Counted from the first letter of the stretch, positions 1 to 8,808 are shown. The stretch: 64,000 bases of DNA from Mycolicibacterium aromaticivorans JS19b1 = JCM 16368 (GCF_000559085.1 NZ_JALN02000001.1:1984001-2048000); one strand, 5' to 3'. The notes: generated by a model from the letters alone, not told the origin. Program-made: numbers and translations.

Positions 1-1248
1 GGTCAGCAGCGGCTCGTGCAGGCTGCCGCCGGTCATCGCCTGCGCGCCCAGCCCGTAGCCGCGGCGCAGCACGACCGCCACCAACGGCACCCGTAGTGCC
101 GCGCCGGCGACCAGCATCCGCGACGCCCGCCGCACCAGCGCCTCGGCCTCGGCGGCCGGGCCGACCATGTACCCCGGACAGTCGATCAGCGAGACGACCG
201 GCAGGCCGAAGGTGTCGCACAGTTGCAGGAAGCGCGCCGCCTTGTCGGCCGCCGCGGCGGTGATCGCCCCGGCCATCACCATCGTGTTGTTGGCGATGAC
301 ACCGACGGGGCGCCCGTCGATGCGGGCCAGCGCGGTGACCATCTCGGCGGCGAACTTCTCCCGCAGGAACGTCACGCAGCCTTGGTCGGCGATGGTCTCG
401 ATGACCGGCTTGATCGGATAGGCACGCCGGGCGAGCTCGGGAATGACTGTGCGCAACGCATTTTGGTCGGCGACGGCGCCGGGCTCGGTGACGCCCTGGA
501 AGTAACCGAGGAGCCGCTTGGCGACGGCGACCGCTTCGGCCTCGTCGGCGACGACGACGTCGACGACACCGTTGGGCGCCTGCACCGAGATCGGGCCGAC
601 GGCGTCGGGTTCGACGTCGCCCAGCCTGCCGCCGGCGATCATCGCCGGTCCGCCCATGCCGATCGAGGTGTCGGCGGTGGCCACGATGAGGTCCGAGCAG
701 CCGGCGATCACCGCGTTGCCCGCGAAGCAGCGGCCCTTGACGATCGCGATGCGCGGTACCACCCCTGACAGCGCCGCCCACAGTTTGAAGGCCCGGGTCT
801 CCAGCGAGGAAACCGTGGGAACGTCGGTGTCGCCGGGCCGGCCGCCACCGCCCTCGGCGAAGAAGATCGTGGGCAGCCGCATCCGCTCGATGAGCTCGAA
901 GAGCCGGTCCTTCTTGCGATGCCCGACGTAGCCCTGGGTACCGGCCAGGACCGTGTAGTCGTAGGACAACACGGCGCACGGCTTGCCGTTGACCTGCGCG
1001 GTGCCGGCGATCAGCCCGTCGGCGGGGGTGCGGGCGATCAGGTCGTCGAGGTCGCGGCGACGGCGCTGCGCGGCGATTGCGAAGCGCCCGTACTCGACGA
1101 ACGAATCGGCGTCCACCAGTTCGGCGATGTTCTCGCGGGCGGTCCGGCCGCCGGCGGCGTGCCTGCGTTCGACCGCGTCGGGGCGGGCCGCGTCTTCGGT
1201 CAGCGCGCGCCGGCGCAACAACTCGGTGAGGTCGGGACGATCCGTCAT
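1..1248 (-). CDS. Acyl-CoA carboxylase carboxyltransferase (AccD-like), C-terminus beyond the window
   Basis: This is the biotin-dependent carboxyltransferase subunit of an acetyl/propionyl-type acyl-CoA carboxylase, which transfers CO2 from carboxybiotin to an acyl-CoA. The frame is open for 416 codons from an ATG at 1248 to the window edge, so roughly the last 100 residues of a family of about 520 are missing. The N-terminal crotonase-like half contains the glycine-rich segment FFAEGGGGRPG followed by GRCFAGNAVIAGCSD, and the second half contains LIDCPGYMVGPAAE and GYGLGAQAMTGG, which build the CoA and biotin pockets. It is divergent from the P450 gene at 1336 and the 87 bp between them hold an inverted repeat. 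No biotin carboxylase gene is visible here. The substrate cannot be read from the sequence. Confidence 0.85.
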   Translation of the reverse strand, partial: MTDRPDLTELLRRRALTEDAARPDAVERRHAAGGRTARENIAELVDADSFVEYGRFAIAAQRRRRDLDDLIARTPADGLIAGTAQVNGKPCAVLSYDYTVLAGTQGYVGHRKKDRLFELIERMRLPTIFFAEGGGGRPGDTDVPTVSSLETRAFKLWAALSGVVPRIAIVKGRCFAGNAVIAGCSDLIVATADTSIGMGGPAMIAGGRLGDVEPDAVGPISVQAPNGVVDVVVADEAEAVAVAKRLLGYFQGVTEPGAVADQNALRTVIPELARRAYPIKPVIETIADQGCVTFLREKFAAEMVTALARIDGRPVGVIANNTMVMAGAITAAAADKAARFLQLCDTFGLPVVSLIDCPGYMVGPAAEAEALVRRASRMLVAGAALRVPLVAVVLRRGYGLGAQAMTGGSLHEPLLT

Positions 1249-1265
1249 CGATCGAACCTAGCGGG

Positions 1266-1290
1266 CATACACCAAGCGTTGAGGTGTATG
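1266..1290. promoter_or_regulatory. Inverted repeat in a divergent promoter, candidate operator
   Basis: CATACACC and GGTGTATG form perfect 8-bp arms around a 9-nt spacer in the short gap between the carboxyltransferase gene (start 1248) and the P450 gene (start 1336). The size and symmetry fit a dimeric repressor such as a TetR protein. The TetR gene at 2681, just after the P450, is the obvious candidate, but that link is inferred. Confidence 0.5.
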
Positions 1291-1335
1291 GTCGTTGCAC
1301 AGGTGCGCTAGATCACAACTACAGCGAGGTAGACC

Positions 1336-2619
1336 ATGACCACCGCCAACGTGTGTCCGTTCGGAGCTGAACCCCATTCCCGGGTCGCTTCGCTCCTGCC
1401 CTCCGGCTTCGACTTCACCGACCCCGACCTCATCCAGGAGGGCATGCCCGTCGCCGAGTTCGCGCAGTTGCGCCAGACCGCGCCGGTCTGGTGGAACGAG
1501 CAGCCGCTCGGCAGCACGGTCTTCGACGACGGCGGGTACTGGGTGATCACCAAGCACCGCGACATCCGGGATATCTCCCGCGACGGCGACCTGTGGTCGA
1601 CGAACCGGAAGGGCGTCGTCATGCGCTTCGCCGACGACATGACCGCAGACCAGGTGGAGATCACCAAAGCCCTGCTGATCAATCACGACGCACCCGAGCA
1701 CACCCGGCTGCGCAAGCTGGTCTCGCGGCTGTTCACCCCGCGCGCGGTGGCCAAGCTGGAGGAGAAGCTGGCCGACGCCGCACGCGACATCGTGGCCGCG
1801 GCCGCGGCGAAAGACACCGGAGACTTCGTCGACGACATCGCGATGCAGCTTCCGCTGCTGGCGATCGCCGATCTGCTCGGCGTTCCGGAAGACGATCGCC
1901 AGAAGCTCTTCCACTGGACCAACAGCATCATGAACACCGACGACCCGGACTTCAACGACGTCGATCCGATCGAGGCCAACGCCGAGCTGATGGGCTACGC
2001 GTACTCGATGGCCGAGCAGCGCAGGCAGTGCCCGGCCGACGACATCGTCACCCGCCTGGTGCAGGCTGATTTGGAAGACGGAGGCGGGGAGCCCTTGAGC
2101 GAGGTGGAGTTCGCGTTCTTCGTGATCCTGCTTGCGGTGGCCGGCAACGAGACCACCCGCAACGCGATGACCCACGGCATGAACGCGTTCTTCGAAAACC
2201 CGGACCAGTGGGAGCTTTTCAAGCGCGAACGCCCGGAGACGACGGCCGACGAGATCGTTCGGTGGGCCACTCCGGTGCACTGTTTCCAGCGCACCGCCAC
2301 TGCCGACGTTGAACTCGGCGGCGTCACGATCCGCAAGGGCCAGCGGGCCGGCCTGTTCTACAGCTCGGCCAACTACGACGAGGAAGTCTTCGACAACCCG
2401 TTCGGATTCAACATCTTGCGCGACCCGAACCCCCACCTCGGTTTCGGTGGCAACGGCGCGCACTTCTGCATCGGCGCCAACCTCGCGCGCATGGAGATCA
2501 AGCTGATCTTCAACGAGATCGCCAACCAGATCCCGGACATCAGCAAGCTGGGCGAACCGAAGCGGCTGCGGTCGGGCTGGCTCAACGGCGTCAAGGAATT
2601 GCCGGTCACCTACCGGTAG
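1336..2619 (+). CDS. Cytochrome P450, CYP125 family-like
   Basis: This is a haem monooxygenase of 427 residues. The oxygen-binding I-helix is AVAGNETTRN, the K-helix ExxR motif is EIVRW and the haem-ligand loop is FGGNGAHFCIGANLARME with the proximal Cys. The N-terminal region (SGFDFTDPDL, PVAEFAQLRQTAPVWWN) and the end (RLRSGWLNGVKELPV) follow CYP125, the mycobacterial sterol C26 hydroxylase, more closely than CYP124, CYP126 or CYP142 as remembered. The ATG is preceded by GAGG at a suitable distance. Fast-growing mycobacteria often carry several CYP125 paralogues. This copy is outside the usual cholesterol cluster, next to a carboxyltransferase and a TetR gene, so its substrate could be a sterol or another branched lipid. 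Redox partners are not adjacent. Confidence 0.85.
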   Translation: MTTANVCPFGAEPHSRVASLLPSGFDFTDPDLIQEGMPVAEFAQLRQTAPVWWNEQPLGSTVFDDGGYWVITKHRDIRDISRDGDLWSTNRKGVVMRFADDMTADQVEITKALLINHDAPEHTRLRKLVSRLFTPRAVAKLEEKLADAARDIVAAAAAKDTGDFVDDIAMQLPLLAIADLLGVPEDDRQKLFHWTNSIMNTDDPDFNDVDPIEANAELMGYAYSMAEQRRQCPADDIVTRLVQADLEDGGGEPLSEVEFAFFVILLAVAGNETTRNAMTHGMNAFFENPDQWELFKRERPETTADEIVRWATPVHCFQRTATADVELGGVTIRKGQRAGLFYSSANYDEEVFDNPFGFNILRDPNPHLGFGGNGAHFCIGANLARMEIKLIFNEIANQIPDISKLGEPKRLRSGWLNGVKELPVTYR

Positions 2620-2637
2620 CGCGATAGCATCCGGGTC

Positions 2638-2679
2638 ATGGGCTACCCGGGCTATCCGAACTCCGCGGTGGGCGGCTGA
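2638..2679 (+). other. Possible 13-codon leader ORF before the TetR gene
   Basis: A short frame encoding MGYPGYPNSAVGG starts 18 nt after the P450 stop and ends one base before the TetR ATG at 2681. It could couple translation of the regulator to the P450 message. It is far too short to be convincing from sequence alone and has no clear ribosome binding site. Confidence 0.2.
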
Positions 2680-2680
2680 C

Positions 2681-3313
2681 ATGCGGACACACGGATGGTC
2701 AGGGTCAGCGCCGGCCACCGACGAGGAAGCCGTCGCCAGAATCCTGGCGGCGGCCAACAAGGCCATCGACTCACACGGTGCCGACCTCAGCATCGCCGAC
2801 GTCGCGCGCACCCTAGGTGTCACCCGCCAGACCGTCTATCGCTATTTCCCCAGCACCGACGCGCTGTTGCAGGCCTCGGCGATGGCGGCCGCGACCGGGT
2901 TCCTCGACCGGCTGGCCGGTCACCTGGCCGGCATCACCGACCCGGCCGACGCGGTGACCGAGGGCATCGCCGCAGCGGTGGAATGGTTGCCCCACGACAA
3001 GCACATGGGTCTGCTTCTCGGACCCGAACGCTCGAGCACGTTCAGCGCCGAGGTCACTTCCGATGTCGCGCTGGCGTTCGCGGGTTCGATGCTGCGCCGC
3101 TTTGACGTCGATTGGGGCGCAGCGGGTTTCAGCGACAGTGATCTCGACGAACTCGGCGAACACCTGCTGCGGATCATCCAGTCGTTCGTGCTCGATCCGG
3201 GCCGGCCGCCGCGACACGGTGACCACCTTCGCCAGTACCTGCGCCGCTGGGTCGGCGCGGCATTGCTCGCGCCGGCTAGGGAGCCGGTGCGCTCTCCTGC
3301 ACCAGGGAGTTGA
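2681..3313 (+). CDS. TetR-family transcriptional regulator
   Basis: A 210-residue regulator with an N-terminal helix-turn-helix (about residues 18-65; LSIADVARTLGVTRQTVYRYFPSTDALL is the recognition region) and a variable all-helical ligand domain. It lies 61 bp behind the P450 gene on the same strand and may share its transcript. It could repress the P450 and carboxyltransferase genes through the inverted repeat at 1266-1290, which is an inference from position. Its last 38 bp overlap the end of the small opposite-strand ORF at 3276-3578. The ligand is unknown. Confidence 0.85.
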   Translation: MRTHGWSGSAPATDEEAVARILAAANKAIDSHGADLSIADVARTLGVTRQTVYRYFPSTDALLQASAMAAATGFLDRLAGHLAGITDPADAVTEGIAAAVEWLPHDKHMGLLLGPERSSTFSAEVTSDVALAFAGSMLRRFDVDWGAAGFSDSDLDELGEHLLRIIQSFVLDPGRPPRHGDHLRQYLRRWVGAALLAPAREPVRSPAPGS

Positions 3314-3578
3314 CCGGCGCGGAGGTCGCGGCGTGGCCTACCATCTCGCTCGGATCATGTGCAGGCCACACCACAGCGGCGAAGATCGCACACACCGACA
3401 CCACCGGCGGGCAGAGCACCGTCACGGTCGTGTCGATGACACCGGCCCACTTGGATGCCTGACGAACGACCCTGCCGCGCTTGGTCGGCGGCTCCGTCCA
3501 CAGGCTCAACATGGTCGGGGCCGTCCATGACTGGTCGTACATCGTCATAGAAGTCATAGAAGTCACGGCCACTCCCAT
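3276..3578 (-). CDS. Small putative membrane protein, hypothetical
   Basis: An open frame of 100 codons with one hydrophobic stretch (about residues 46-70, IDTTVTVLCPPVVSVCAIFAAVV), preceded by basic residues (KRGRVVRQASKW) and followed by a short Pro/Ala-rich tail. This looks like a single-pass membrane protein with a cytoplasmic N-terminus. Its 3' end overlaps the end of the TetR gene on the opposite strand. The start is ambiguous: several in-frame ATG or GTG codons lie in the first 13 codons, near GAGGG and GGGA. I recognise no family. The bases between here and the sigma-factor gene (3579-3708) hold no further gene that I can see. Confidence 0.4.
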   Translation of the reverse strand: MGVAVTSMTSMTMYDQSWTAPTMLSLWTEPPTKRGRVVRQASKWAGVIDTTVTVLCPPVVSVCAIFAAVVWPAHDPSEMVGHAATSAPVNSLVQESAPAP

Positions 3579-3708
3579 CCCTCATCGAGGCCCGCGGCGC
3601 TCGATTTCACTTCGGTAACACTGGTGCACAGATGTCACATTTGTGACACGGCGCGATAACCGTTTGCGATCTGCGCGTTTCCTTACCGTTGTCTTACCGA
3701 CCTCTTTG

Positions 3709-4929
3709 TTATGCGATTGCCCCGCCGCATTCGGCGATGCGACGGCGCAGAAACGCCTTGCCCGGTTCAGATCCGTTCACATCGATCGCGTCCCGATACC
3801 AGCGCACCGCCTCCGCAGGCCGGCCCGCTCGGCGCAACAAGTCGGCCCGCACCGTGGGCACCAGGGCGGATCGTGCGAGTCGCGGATCGTGCGCCACCTG
3901 CTCCAAAGCCGCCAAGCCGGCATCCGGGCCGTCGCGCAGACCGATCGCGAGCGCCCGGTTCGCCCGCACCACCGGCGAGTCCGTCTGACGCAGCAGCTGG
4001 TCGTACGCTCGGCAGATGGTCCGCCAGTCGGTCTGCTCCCAACTCGGTGCGGTCGCGTGCGCGGCGGCAATGACCGCCTGTGGAAGGTACGGTCCGCTTG
4101 CTCCCTGCGCACGGCGTAGCCCGTCGATGCCCCGGGAGATCCGGCCGCGGTCCCACCGGGACCGGTCCTGCTCGTCGAGCGGCACCAACGCACCGTTAGC
4201 GTCGACCCGCGTCGACCGTCGCGAATCGTGCAGCAGGACAAGGGCATACAACGCGCATGCATCTGGTTCGGCGGGCATCAGCAGGCAGAGTTCGCCGGCC
4301 AGCCGGACACCTTCGTCGCACAGCTCGTCCCGGATCGCAGACGCTCCGGCCGTCGACCAGTACCCCTCGGTGAACACCGAATAGATGCACGACAGCACGT
4401 GCGGGGTGCGTTCGGCCAACAGCTCGGACGGGGGCACTCGTAGCGGGATGTTGGCGTGCCGAATCTTGCTCTTGGCGCGGGTGATGCGTTGTCCGACAGC
4501 AGTTTCGGTGAGCAGAAGCGCGCGAGCGATCTCCGGCACGGTCAGACCCGATATCAGCCGCAGCGTCAGCGCGAGTTGTGACAACCTTTCGAGGGCGGGA
4601 TGCGCGCAGGTGAAGATCATCCGAAGCTCGTCGTCGCGCACACCGTGCACCACGCGGTCATCGGCGCGCCCATCACCCTGCACGGCCAGCAATTCCTTTC
4701 CCGGGCGCACGGATTCGCGACGCAGGCGATCCCTGGCCCGATTACGGCCGACGGTGACCAGCCACGCGCCGGGATTGTCCGGCAACCCGTCGCGTGGCCA
4801 GCTCCGCAGTGCCTGTGCGCAGGCTTCCTGGACGGCGTCCTCGGCGATGTCCAGATCACCCGACCATCGCGCAAGCGCGGCCACCGCGGGACCCCACTCC
4901 CGCCGGAAGACACCGTCCAGCGGACCCAT
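3709..4929 (-). CDS. ECF sigma factor with long C-terminal extension (ECF42 type)
   Basis: A 406-residue extracytoplasmic-function sigma factor. Region 2 lies at about residues 10-75 (LDIAEDAVQEACAQALRSWP, then NPGAWLVTVGRNRARDRLRRE) and region 4 at about 110-170 (RLISGLTVPEIARALLLTETAVGQRI). The remaining 200 residues or so form the helical, TPR-like extension typical of the ECF42 group (LFTEGYW-type segment seen here as VFTEGYWST; ALYALVLLHDSRRSTR). In this group the extension is thought to control activity in place of an anti-sigma factor. The ATG directly follows the stop of the YCII gene (4930), so the two are translationally coupled. The ECF42 target is usually the YCII/DGPF gene promoter. 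Confidence 0.85.
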   Translation of the reverse strand: MGPLDGVFRREWGPAVAALARWSGDLDIAEDAVQEACAQALRSWPRDGLPDNPGAWLVTVGRNRARDRLRRESVRPGKELLAVQGDGRADDRVVHGVRDDELRMIFTCAHPALERLSQLALTLRLISGLTVPEIARALLLTETAVGQRITRAKSKIRHANIPLRVPPSELLAERTPHVLSCIYSVFTEGYWSTAGASAIRDELCDEGVRLAGELCLLMPAEPDACALYALVLLHDSRRSTRVDANGALVPLDEQDRSRWDRGRISRGIDGLRRAQGASGPYLPQAVIAAAHATAPSWEQTDWRTICRAYDQLLRQTDSPVVRANRALAIGLRDGPDAGLAALEQVAHDPRLARSALVPTVRADLLRRAGRPAEAVRWYRDAIDVNGSEPGKAFLRRRIAECGGAIA

Positions 4930-5628
4930 CTACAGCCCAGACACTCCCGCAAGCCGACGCAGCTCGACGACCGACGCCGGGATCATCGACGCCACCTTGG
5001 TCGCCTCGTCACGGTCGGCGGCCGACAGCACATAGAACCCGTTGGCGACTTCGGCGCCCTCCGCGTACGGACCGTCGGTCAACACCACCCCGCCGTCCCG
5101 CACACGCACCGTCGTCGCCGTCGCCGGCGGATGCAGCGGCGCCCCGCCGAGGATGTGCGATCCCGCCGCAGCCCCGAACTCGGCGTGCTCGGCCAGCCCT
5201 TGATCCCATTCGGGCGTGCCCGGCACATTGACCGCATCGGCGGGCTCGAGAAGCAGTGCCAGCCAATCGGAATCGGTCGTCGGCCGTCCCACCGCGTTCC
5301 AGTGCACCACCGGCCACACCTCGATCGCGCCATACTGAGCCGCCGGTATCTGCCGGGCCAGCTGCAGTGCGTCGTCGAGGTTGTCGGCCTCGAACACGTA
5401 GTAGCCGCCGGCCACCTCGGCGCCTTCGGCGTACGGACCGTCAGTGATGACCGGCGCATCCGGACCGCCGGTGATCCGGACCGCCTCGGCGGCCGGGCCC
5501 AGCGCGTCACCCTCACGGATGGCGGCCTGTTCGCGGGCGTGGAACTCGGCGTAGGCCTGCATCTCCCGGCCTGCTTCCTCGGCGGTCAGATCGCGTTCCG
5601 GGACCTGAAGCAGTGCGAAGTAGTACAT
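4930..5628 (-). CDS. Tandem YCII/DGPF-domain protein
   Basis: A 232-residue protein made of two YCII-related domains in tandem. The signature appears once per half, as DGPYAEGAEVAGGYYV and DGPYAEGAEVANGFYV. YCII domains have a ferredoxin-like fold of uncertain biochemical role and are the conserved neighbour of ECF42 sigma factors, where the protein is often a single domain. The start was set at the ATG at 5628 because AAGGA lies 7 nt upstream; a longer frame to 5673 lacks this. It is the first gene of a two-gene unit with the sigma factor. A role in stress sensing is inferred only from the family context. Confidence 0.85.
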   Translation of the reverse strand: MYYFALLQVPERDLTAEEAGREMQAYAEFHAREQAAIREGDALGPAAEAVRITGGPDAPVITDGPYAEGAEVAGGYYVFEADNLDDALQLARQIPAAQYGAIEVWPVVHWNAVGRPTTDSDWLALLLEPADAVNVPGTPEWDQGLAEHAEFGAAAGSHILGGAPLHPPATATTVRVRDGGVVLTDGPYAEGAEVANGFYVLSAADRDEATKVASMIPASVVELRRLAGVSGL

Positions 5629-5737
5629 GGCGATGTCCTTCCAAAGTAGGGCGTGAAACCCTGCTGGTTTCACTCTCCATCCCTACGACGAATGGCGCGC
5701 GGGGAATCCGACATCCGAATCGAACTATTCTGGACCG

Positions 5738-6616
5738 ATGGAATCGGGGGGCCCACGCCTGTACCGTCCGGGACCCCCGCTGTCGCAGCACATCAACTAC
5801 CTCGGCTACTGGTGCCACGACGGCGCCGTAGGACATCGCAGCACCGCCCTGCCCCGGGGCGCGCTCACGCTCGTCATCGAACTCGGCAACCGCGACCAGG
5901 TGGATTTCGCCGCCGTAGGCGCGCCTGCCGGGCGGGTCCCGGCGGCGTTCATCGCCGGCGCGGGCACCACGTCCTACGTCACCCAGATCGACCCGGGGCA
6001 CACCGTGATGACGGTGCACTTCCGTCCGGCCGGGGCGCAACCGTTCCTCGGGATCCCGCTGGGTGAGTTACAGGACCGGTGCGTCGGCATCGAGTATCTC
6101 TGGGGCGCACCGGCACGGACATTGCGCGCGCGGCTCACGGAAACACTTTCGGCCGCCGCGCGATTCATGATCCTGGAACAATTCCTCGTGGACAAGATGG
6201 ATGTGCGAGACGCACGGCTCGGCACCCTACTCCGCTATCTCGAGACCGATCCGTCGATCGGTGTTGCCGAGCTCTGCGCGATGACATCGCTGTCGGCGAA
6301 GCGGCTATCCGCACTATTTCGCCACGAGGTAGGACTCGGCCCGAAGACCTATCTGCGGGTGCGCCGGTTGCAGGCAGCATTGCGTCGCCTGGATGCCGGG
6401 ACGCAACGGGGTGCGGAGATCGCCGCCGACCTCGGTTACTGCGACCAAGCCCACTTCGTCCGCGACTTCCGCGGCTTCACCGCGATCACCCCGAGCCAGT
6501 ACCCGAGTCGCCGGTCGAGCCTGCCCAGCCATCTGGACCTGGCCACGCAGGGCGCAAAAGTACAAGACCCGCCGACATCACGGCTGACACCATCGAAAGA
6601 TGGAAACCAGACCTGA
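5738..6616 (+). CDS. AraC-family transcriptional regulator
   Basis: A 292-residue regulator with an N-terminal effector or dimerisation domain (LSQHINYLGYWCHDGAVGHR, typical of AraC proteins with a DUF6597-like front) and a C-terminal double helix-turn-helix at about residues 170-265. The first helix pair is in AELCAMTSLSAKRLSALFRH and the second in AADLGYCDQAHFVRDFRGFT, followed by TPSQY. It is divergent from the YCII-sigma pair with about 110 bp between starts, so it could regulate either side. Its last 17 bp overlap the start of the methyltransferase gene at 6600, suggesting co-transcription. Confidence 0.85.
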   Translation: MESGGPRLYRPGPPLSQHINYLGYWCHDGAVGHRSTALPRGALTLVIELGNRDQVDFAAVGAPAGRVPAAFIAGAGTTSYVTQIDPGHTVMTVHFRPAGAQPFLGIPLGELQDRCVGIEYLWGAPARTLRARLTETLSAAARFMILEQFLVDKMDVRDARLGTLLRYLETDPSIGVAELCAMTSLSAKRLSALFRHEVGLGPKTYLRVRRLQAALRRLDAGTQRGAEIAADLGYCDQAHFVRDFRGFTAITPSQYPSRRSSLPSHLDLATQGAKVQDPPTSRLTPSKDGNQT

Positions 6617-7421
6617 TGCGGTAGCCGGCACCGGACTGCTGGTGGCCGCGATCCGCGCTCGCGAATCGGTGCGCGACGATCGGCTTTTCTGCGATCCGTT
6701 CGCCGACAAGCTGGCCGGTGAGGCCGGCCACCGGATCCTTGATGCTGCGGTCGCCAACTCCGGCGAACGGACCACCCTGCAGATCGTGGTGCGCACCCGA
6801 TTCTGGGACGACGCCCTGCTCGAGGCAGCCTCGTCGTGCCGGCAGATCGTTGTGGTGGCAGCGGGCATGGACGCCAGGGCTTACCGGCTGAGGTGGCCGG
6901 CGGGAACCACAGTCTTCGAACTGGACCAGCCGTCGGTGATGACCGCGAAGGATGCGCTACTCGCGGACGACGTCCCGCAGTGCGCGCGCGTGCCGATTGG
7001 GGTCGACCTCGCCGACGACTGGCCGACGGCACTGTGCTCGACGGGTTTCGACGCCACCACCCCGACGGCGTGGCTGATCGAAGGCCTGCTGCAGTACCTC
7101 GATGAACACGCCGTACATCGGCTCTTCGCGCGCATCGACGCTGTGTCGGCTCCCGGATCAGTGCTCTGCTACGACGTCGTGGGCAAGTCGCTGCTTAACG
7201 CTCCGTCCATGGCTGGGCTGCTGAAGTCCATGGCGGACAACGGAGCTCCGTGGTTGTTCGGCACCGACGACCCCGCGCAGTTGGTACCCGGGTGGTCGGC
7301 GACGGTGACCGATGTCGCCGAACCCGGCAATCGCTGGGGCCGCTGGTACGCACCGGTCACGCCGGCCGGCGAGCCAGACGTGCCACGTGGATATTTTGTC
7401 GTCGCATCCAAGCCGGGCTGA
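6600..7421 (+). CDS. SAM-dependent methyltransferase, LCMT/TIGR00027-like
   Basis: A 273-residue class I methyltransferase of the leucine carboxyl methyltransferase-like family that is expanded in mycobacteria. The glycine motif is VVVAAGMDARAYRL, the acidic strand is TTVFELDQPSV, and the post-motif TPTAWLIEGLLQYL is diagnostic of this family. The conserved N-terminal RESVRDDRLFCDPFA region is present. The start ATG overlaps the end of the AraC gene in another frame. The substrate is unknown; family members are thought to O-methylate small molecules. Confidence 0.85.
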   Translation: METRPDAVAGTGLLVAAIRARESVRDDRLFCDPFADKLAGEAGHRILDAAVANSGERTTLQIVVRTRFWDDALLEAASSCRQIVVVAAGMDARAYRLRWPAGTTVFELDQPSVMTAKDALLADDVPQCARVPIGVDLADDWPTALCSTGFDATTPTAWLIEGLLQYLDEHAVHRLFARIDAVSAPGSVLCYDVVGKSLLNAPSMAGLLKSMADNGAPWLFGTDDPAQLVPGWSATVTDVAEPGNRWGRWYAPVTPAGEPDVPRGYFVVASKPG

Positions 7422-7443
7422 TTGCCGAGGCGTCCACGAATTC

Positions 7444-8805
7444 TCAGGCCGCGCCTGCTTCACCGGACGGCGGGTCACTGTCATTGCCCAGTAGTCGTTC
7501 CGGGTGGTGGTAGTCGTTGACACCGCCCCGCAGCATGGGGAGGTCGGGTGGCGGGATCCATTCGGTGCTGCCGTCGCAAAGTTGCCGGGTGGTCCAGCCG
7601 CCGGTTTCGACGAGTTGGTTATCCGGTGGGCAGGCCAAGGTGAGGTCGTCGACGTCGGTGGTGCCGCCGTTCTTCCAGTCTTGCGCGGCGTGGTGCACTC
7701 CGCTGTGATAGCCGGACGCGTCACAGCCAGGCCGGGTGCAGCCGAGGTACTTGGAGTGCAACATGATTCGCTGATCGGCCGACGCAATTCGTTTGGTGCG
7801 GCCCAGCCACAGCGCGCGGCCAGCCACGCCGTCGAAGAGGGCCAGGTAGTGGTAGGCGTGCGCGCTCATTCGGATCAGGTCGGGGATCGGCAGCAGCGTT
7901 CCACCCGCGGTAACCGCGTGGCCCACCTGCGCGTGGAGGTCCTGCACGGTGGCCGTCACGATCACCGTGACGGGTAAGCCGTTGTGCTGACCGAATTTCG
8001 GATCACCAAGCTGTCCGCGCACCAACGCCTTGAGCGCGTCATGCTGACGCTGGGCATAACTGCGGGCATCCCGTTCGGCGACCTCATCGCTGGGGGTCGT
8101 CGTCGGACTTTCCTCGGCCGGGTTGCACATCCCGGGCGCGGCGAACTTCGCCATCCAGGCATCGAACTCGGATCGTAGCTCCGGGTCGGCGACCAGCCGC
8201 CCCACACTCATCCCATCGACACCTTGCCCACCGCACCACACGAATCCCCGCTTGCGAGCCCGGTCCTCATCTGAAAACGTCCCGTCGGGATTGAGGTGCA
8301 GCGCCAACCGGTGGGCGACCTTCTCCAACTGATCGGGTCGCAGCACCCGCGCCTTGTGCGCCAGCGAGCGTTCAGCTTTCTCCCGCTCGATGGGCGGCAC
8401 ATGCTCGGGTAGCTCGCGGAAGAACTTCTGGATCACCCGCAGGTGCTCGCTATCCAACTCACCGGCATGCCAGGCCTTCGACGTTTCCGGCAAGACCGCA
8501 GCCAACGGTTCCCCGGTCAACGCCCGCCGCGGCGCCACCTGCTCGGCATCCCGGATCCGCCGTCTCGCCTCGCGCGGGCTGATCCGCAACACATCGGCCA
8601 ATGTGATCGGCACCGGCGGGCAGCCCTCGAACTGCTCCAGCCGGGTGACCACCGCGTGCGCCAGCGCCACCTGACGACGGCGCGCAGTTTCCAAACGCTC
8701 CAACACCACAAACCGCTGCGGCGGATCCAACACATCGAGATCGACTGCGGCCAGAGCCTCGACAGCGTCGTCGAGAGCCTCCAACACCCCATCGATCAAA
8801 ACCAT
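7444..8805 (-). CDS. DUF222/HNH protein of the 13E12 repeat family
   Basis: A 453-residue protein with an N-terminal DUF222 helical region (ARRRQVALAHAVVTRLEQ; PREARRRIRDAEQV) and a C-terminal HNH-type nuclease fold around CTRPGCDASGYHSGVHHAAQDW and DDLTLACPPDNQLVE. It belongs to the 13E12/REP13E12 protein family, found in many copies in mycobacteria. The ATG at 8805 was chosen over an upstream GTG because an SOS box (8809-8824) sits immediately in front of it and would lie inside the longer version. DNA-damage control by LexA is therefore likely. The HNH histidines are in a non-canonical arrangement (CPPDN where CPxxH is common), so activity is uncertain. Confidence 0.85.
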   Translation of the reverse strand: MVLIDGVLEALDDAVEALAAVDLDVLDPPQRFVVLERLETARRRQVALAHAVVTRLEQFEGCPPVPITLADVLRISPREARRRIRDAEQVAPRRALTGEPLAAVLPETSKAWHAGELDSEHLRVIQKFFRELPEHVPPIEREKAERSLAHKARVLRPDQLEKVAHRLALHLNPDGTFSDEDRARKRGFVWCGGQGVDGMSVGRLVADPELRSEFDAWMAKFAAPGMCNPAEESPTTTPSDEVAERDARSYAQRQHDALKALVRGQLGDPKFGQHNGLPVTVIVTATVQDLHAQVGHAVTAGGTLLPIPDLIRMSAHAYHYLALFDGVAGRALWLGRTKRIASADQRIMLHSKYLGCTRPGCDASGYHSGVHHAAQDWKNGGTTDVDDLTLACPPDNQLVETGGWTTRQLCDGSTEWIPPPDLPMLRGGVNDYHHPERLLGNDSDPPSGEAGAA

Positions 8806-8808
8806 GCT

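Noticed and set aside
1336..2619. Calling this P450 CYP126 because other genes match the Rv0760s-Rv0770s region
   Set aside because: The recalled CYP126 sequence differs; the N- and C-terminal ends fit CYP125.
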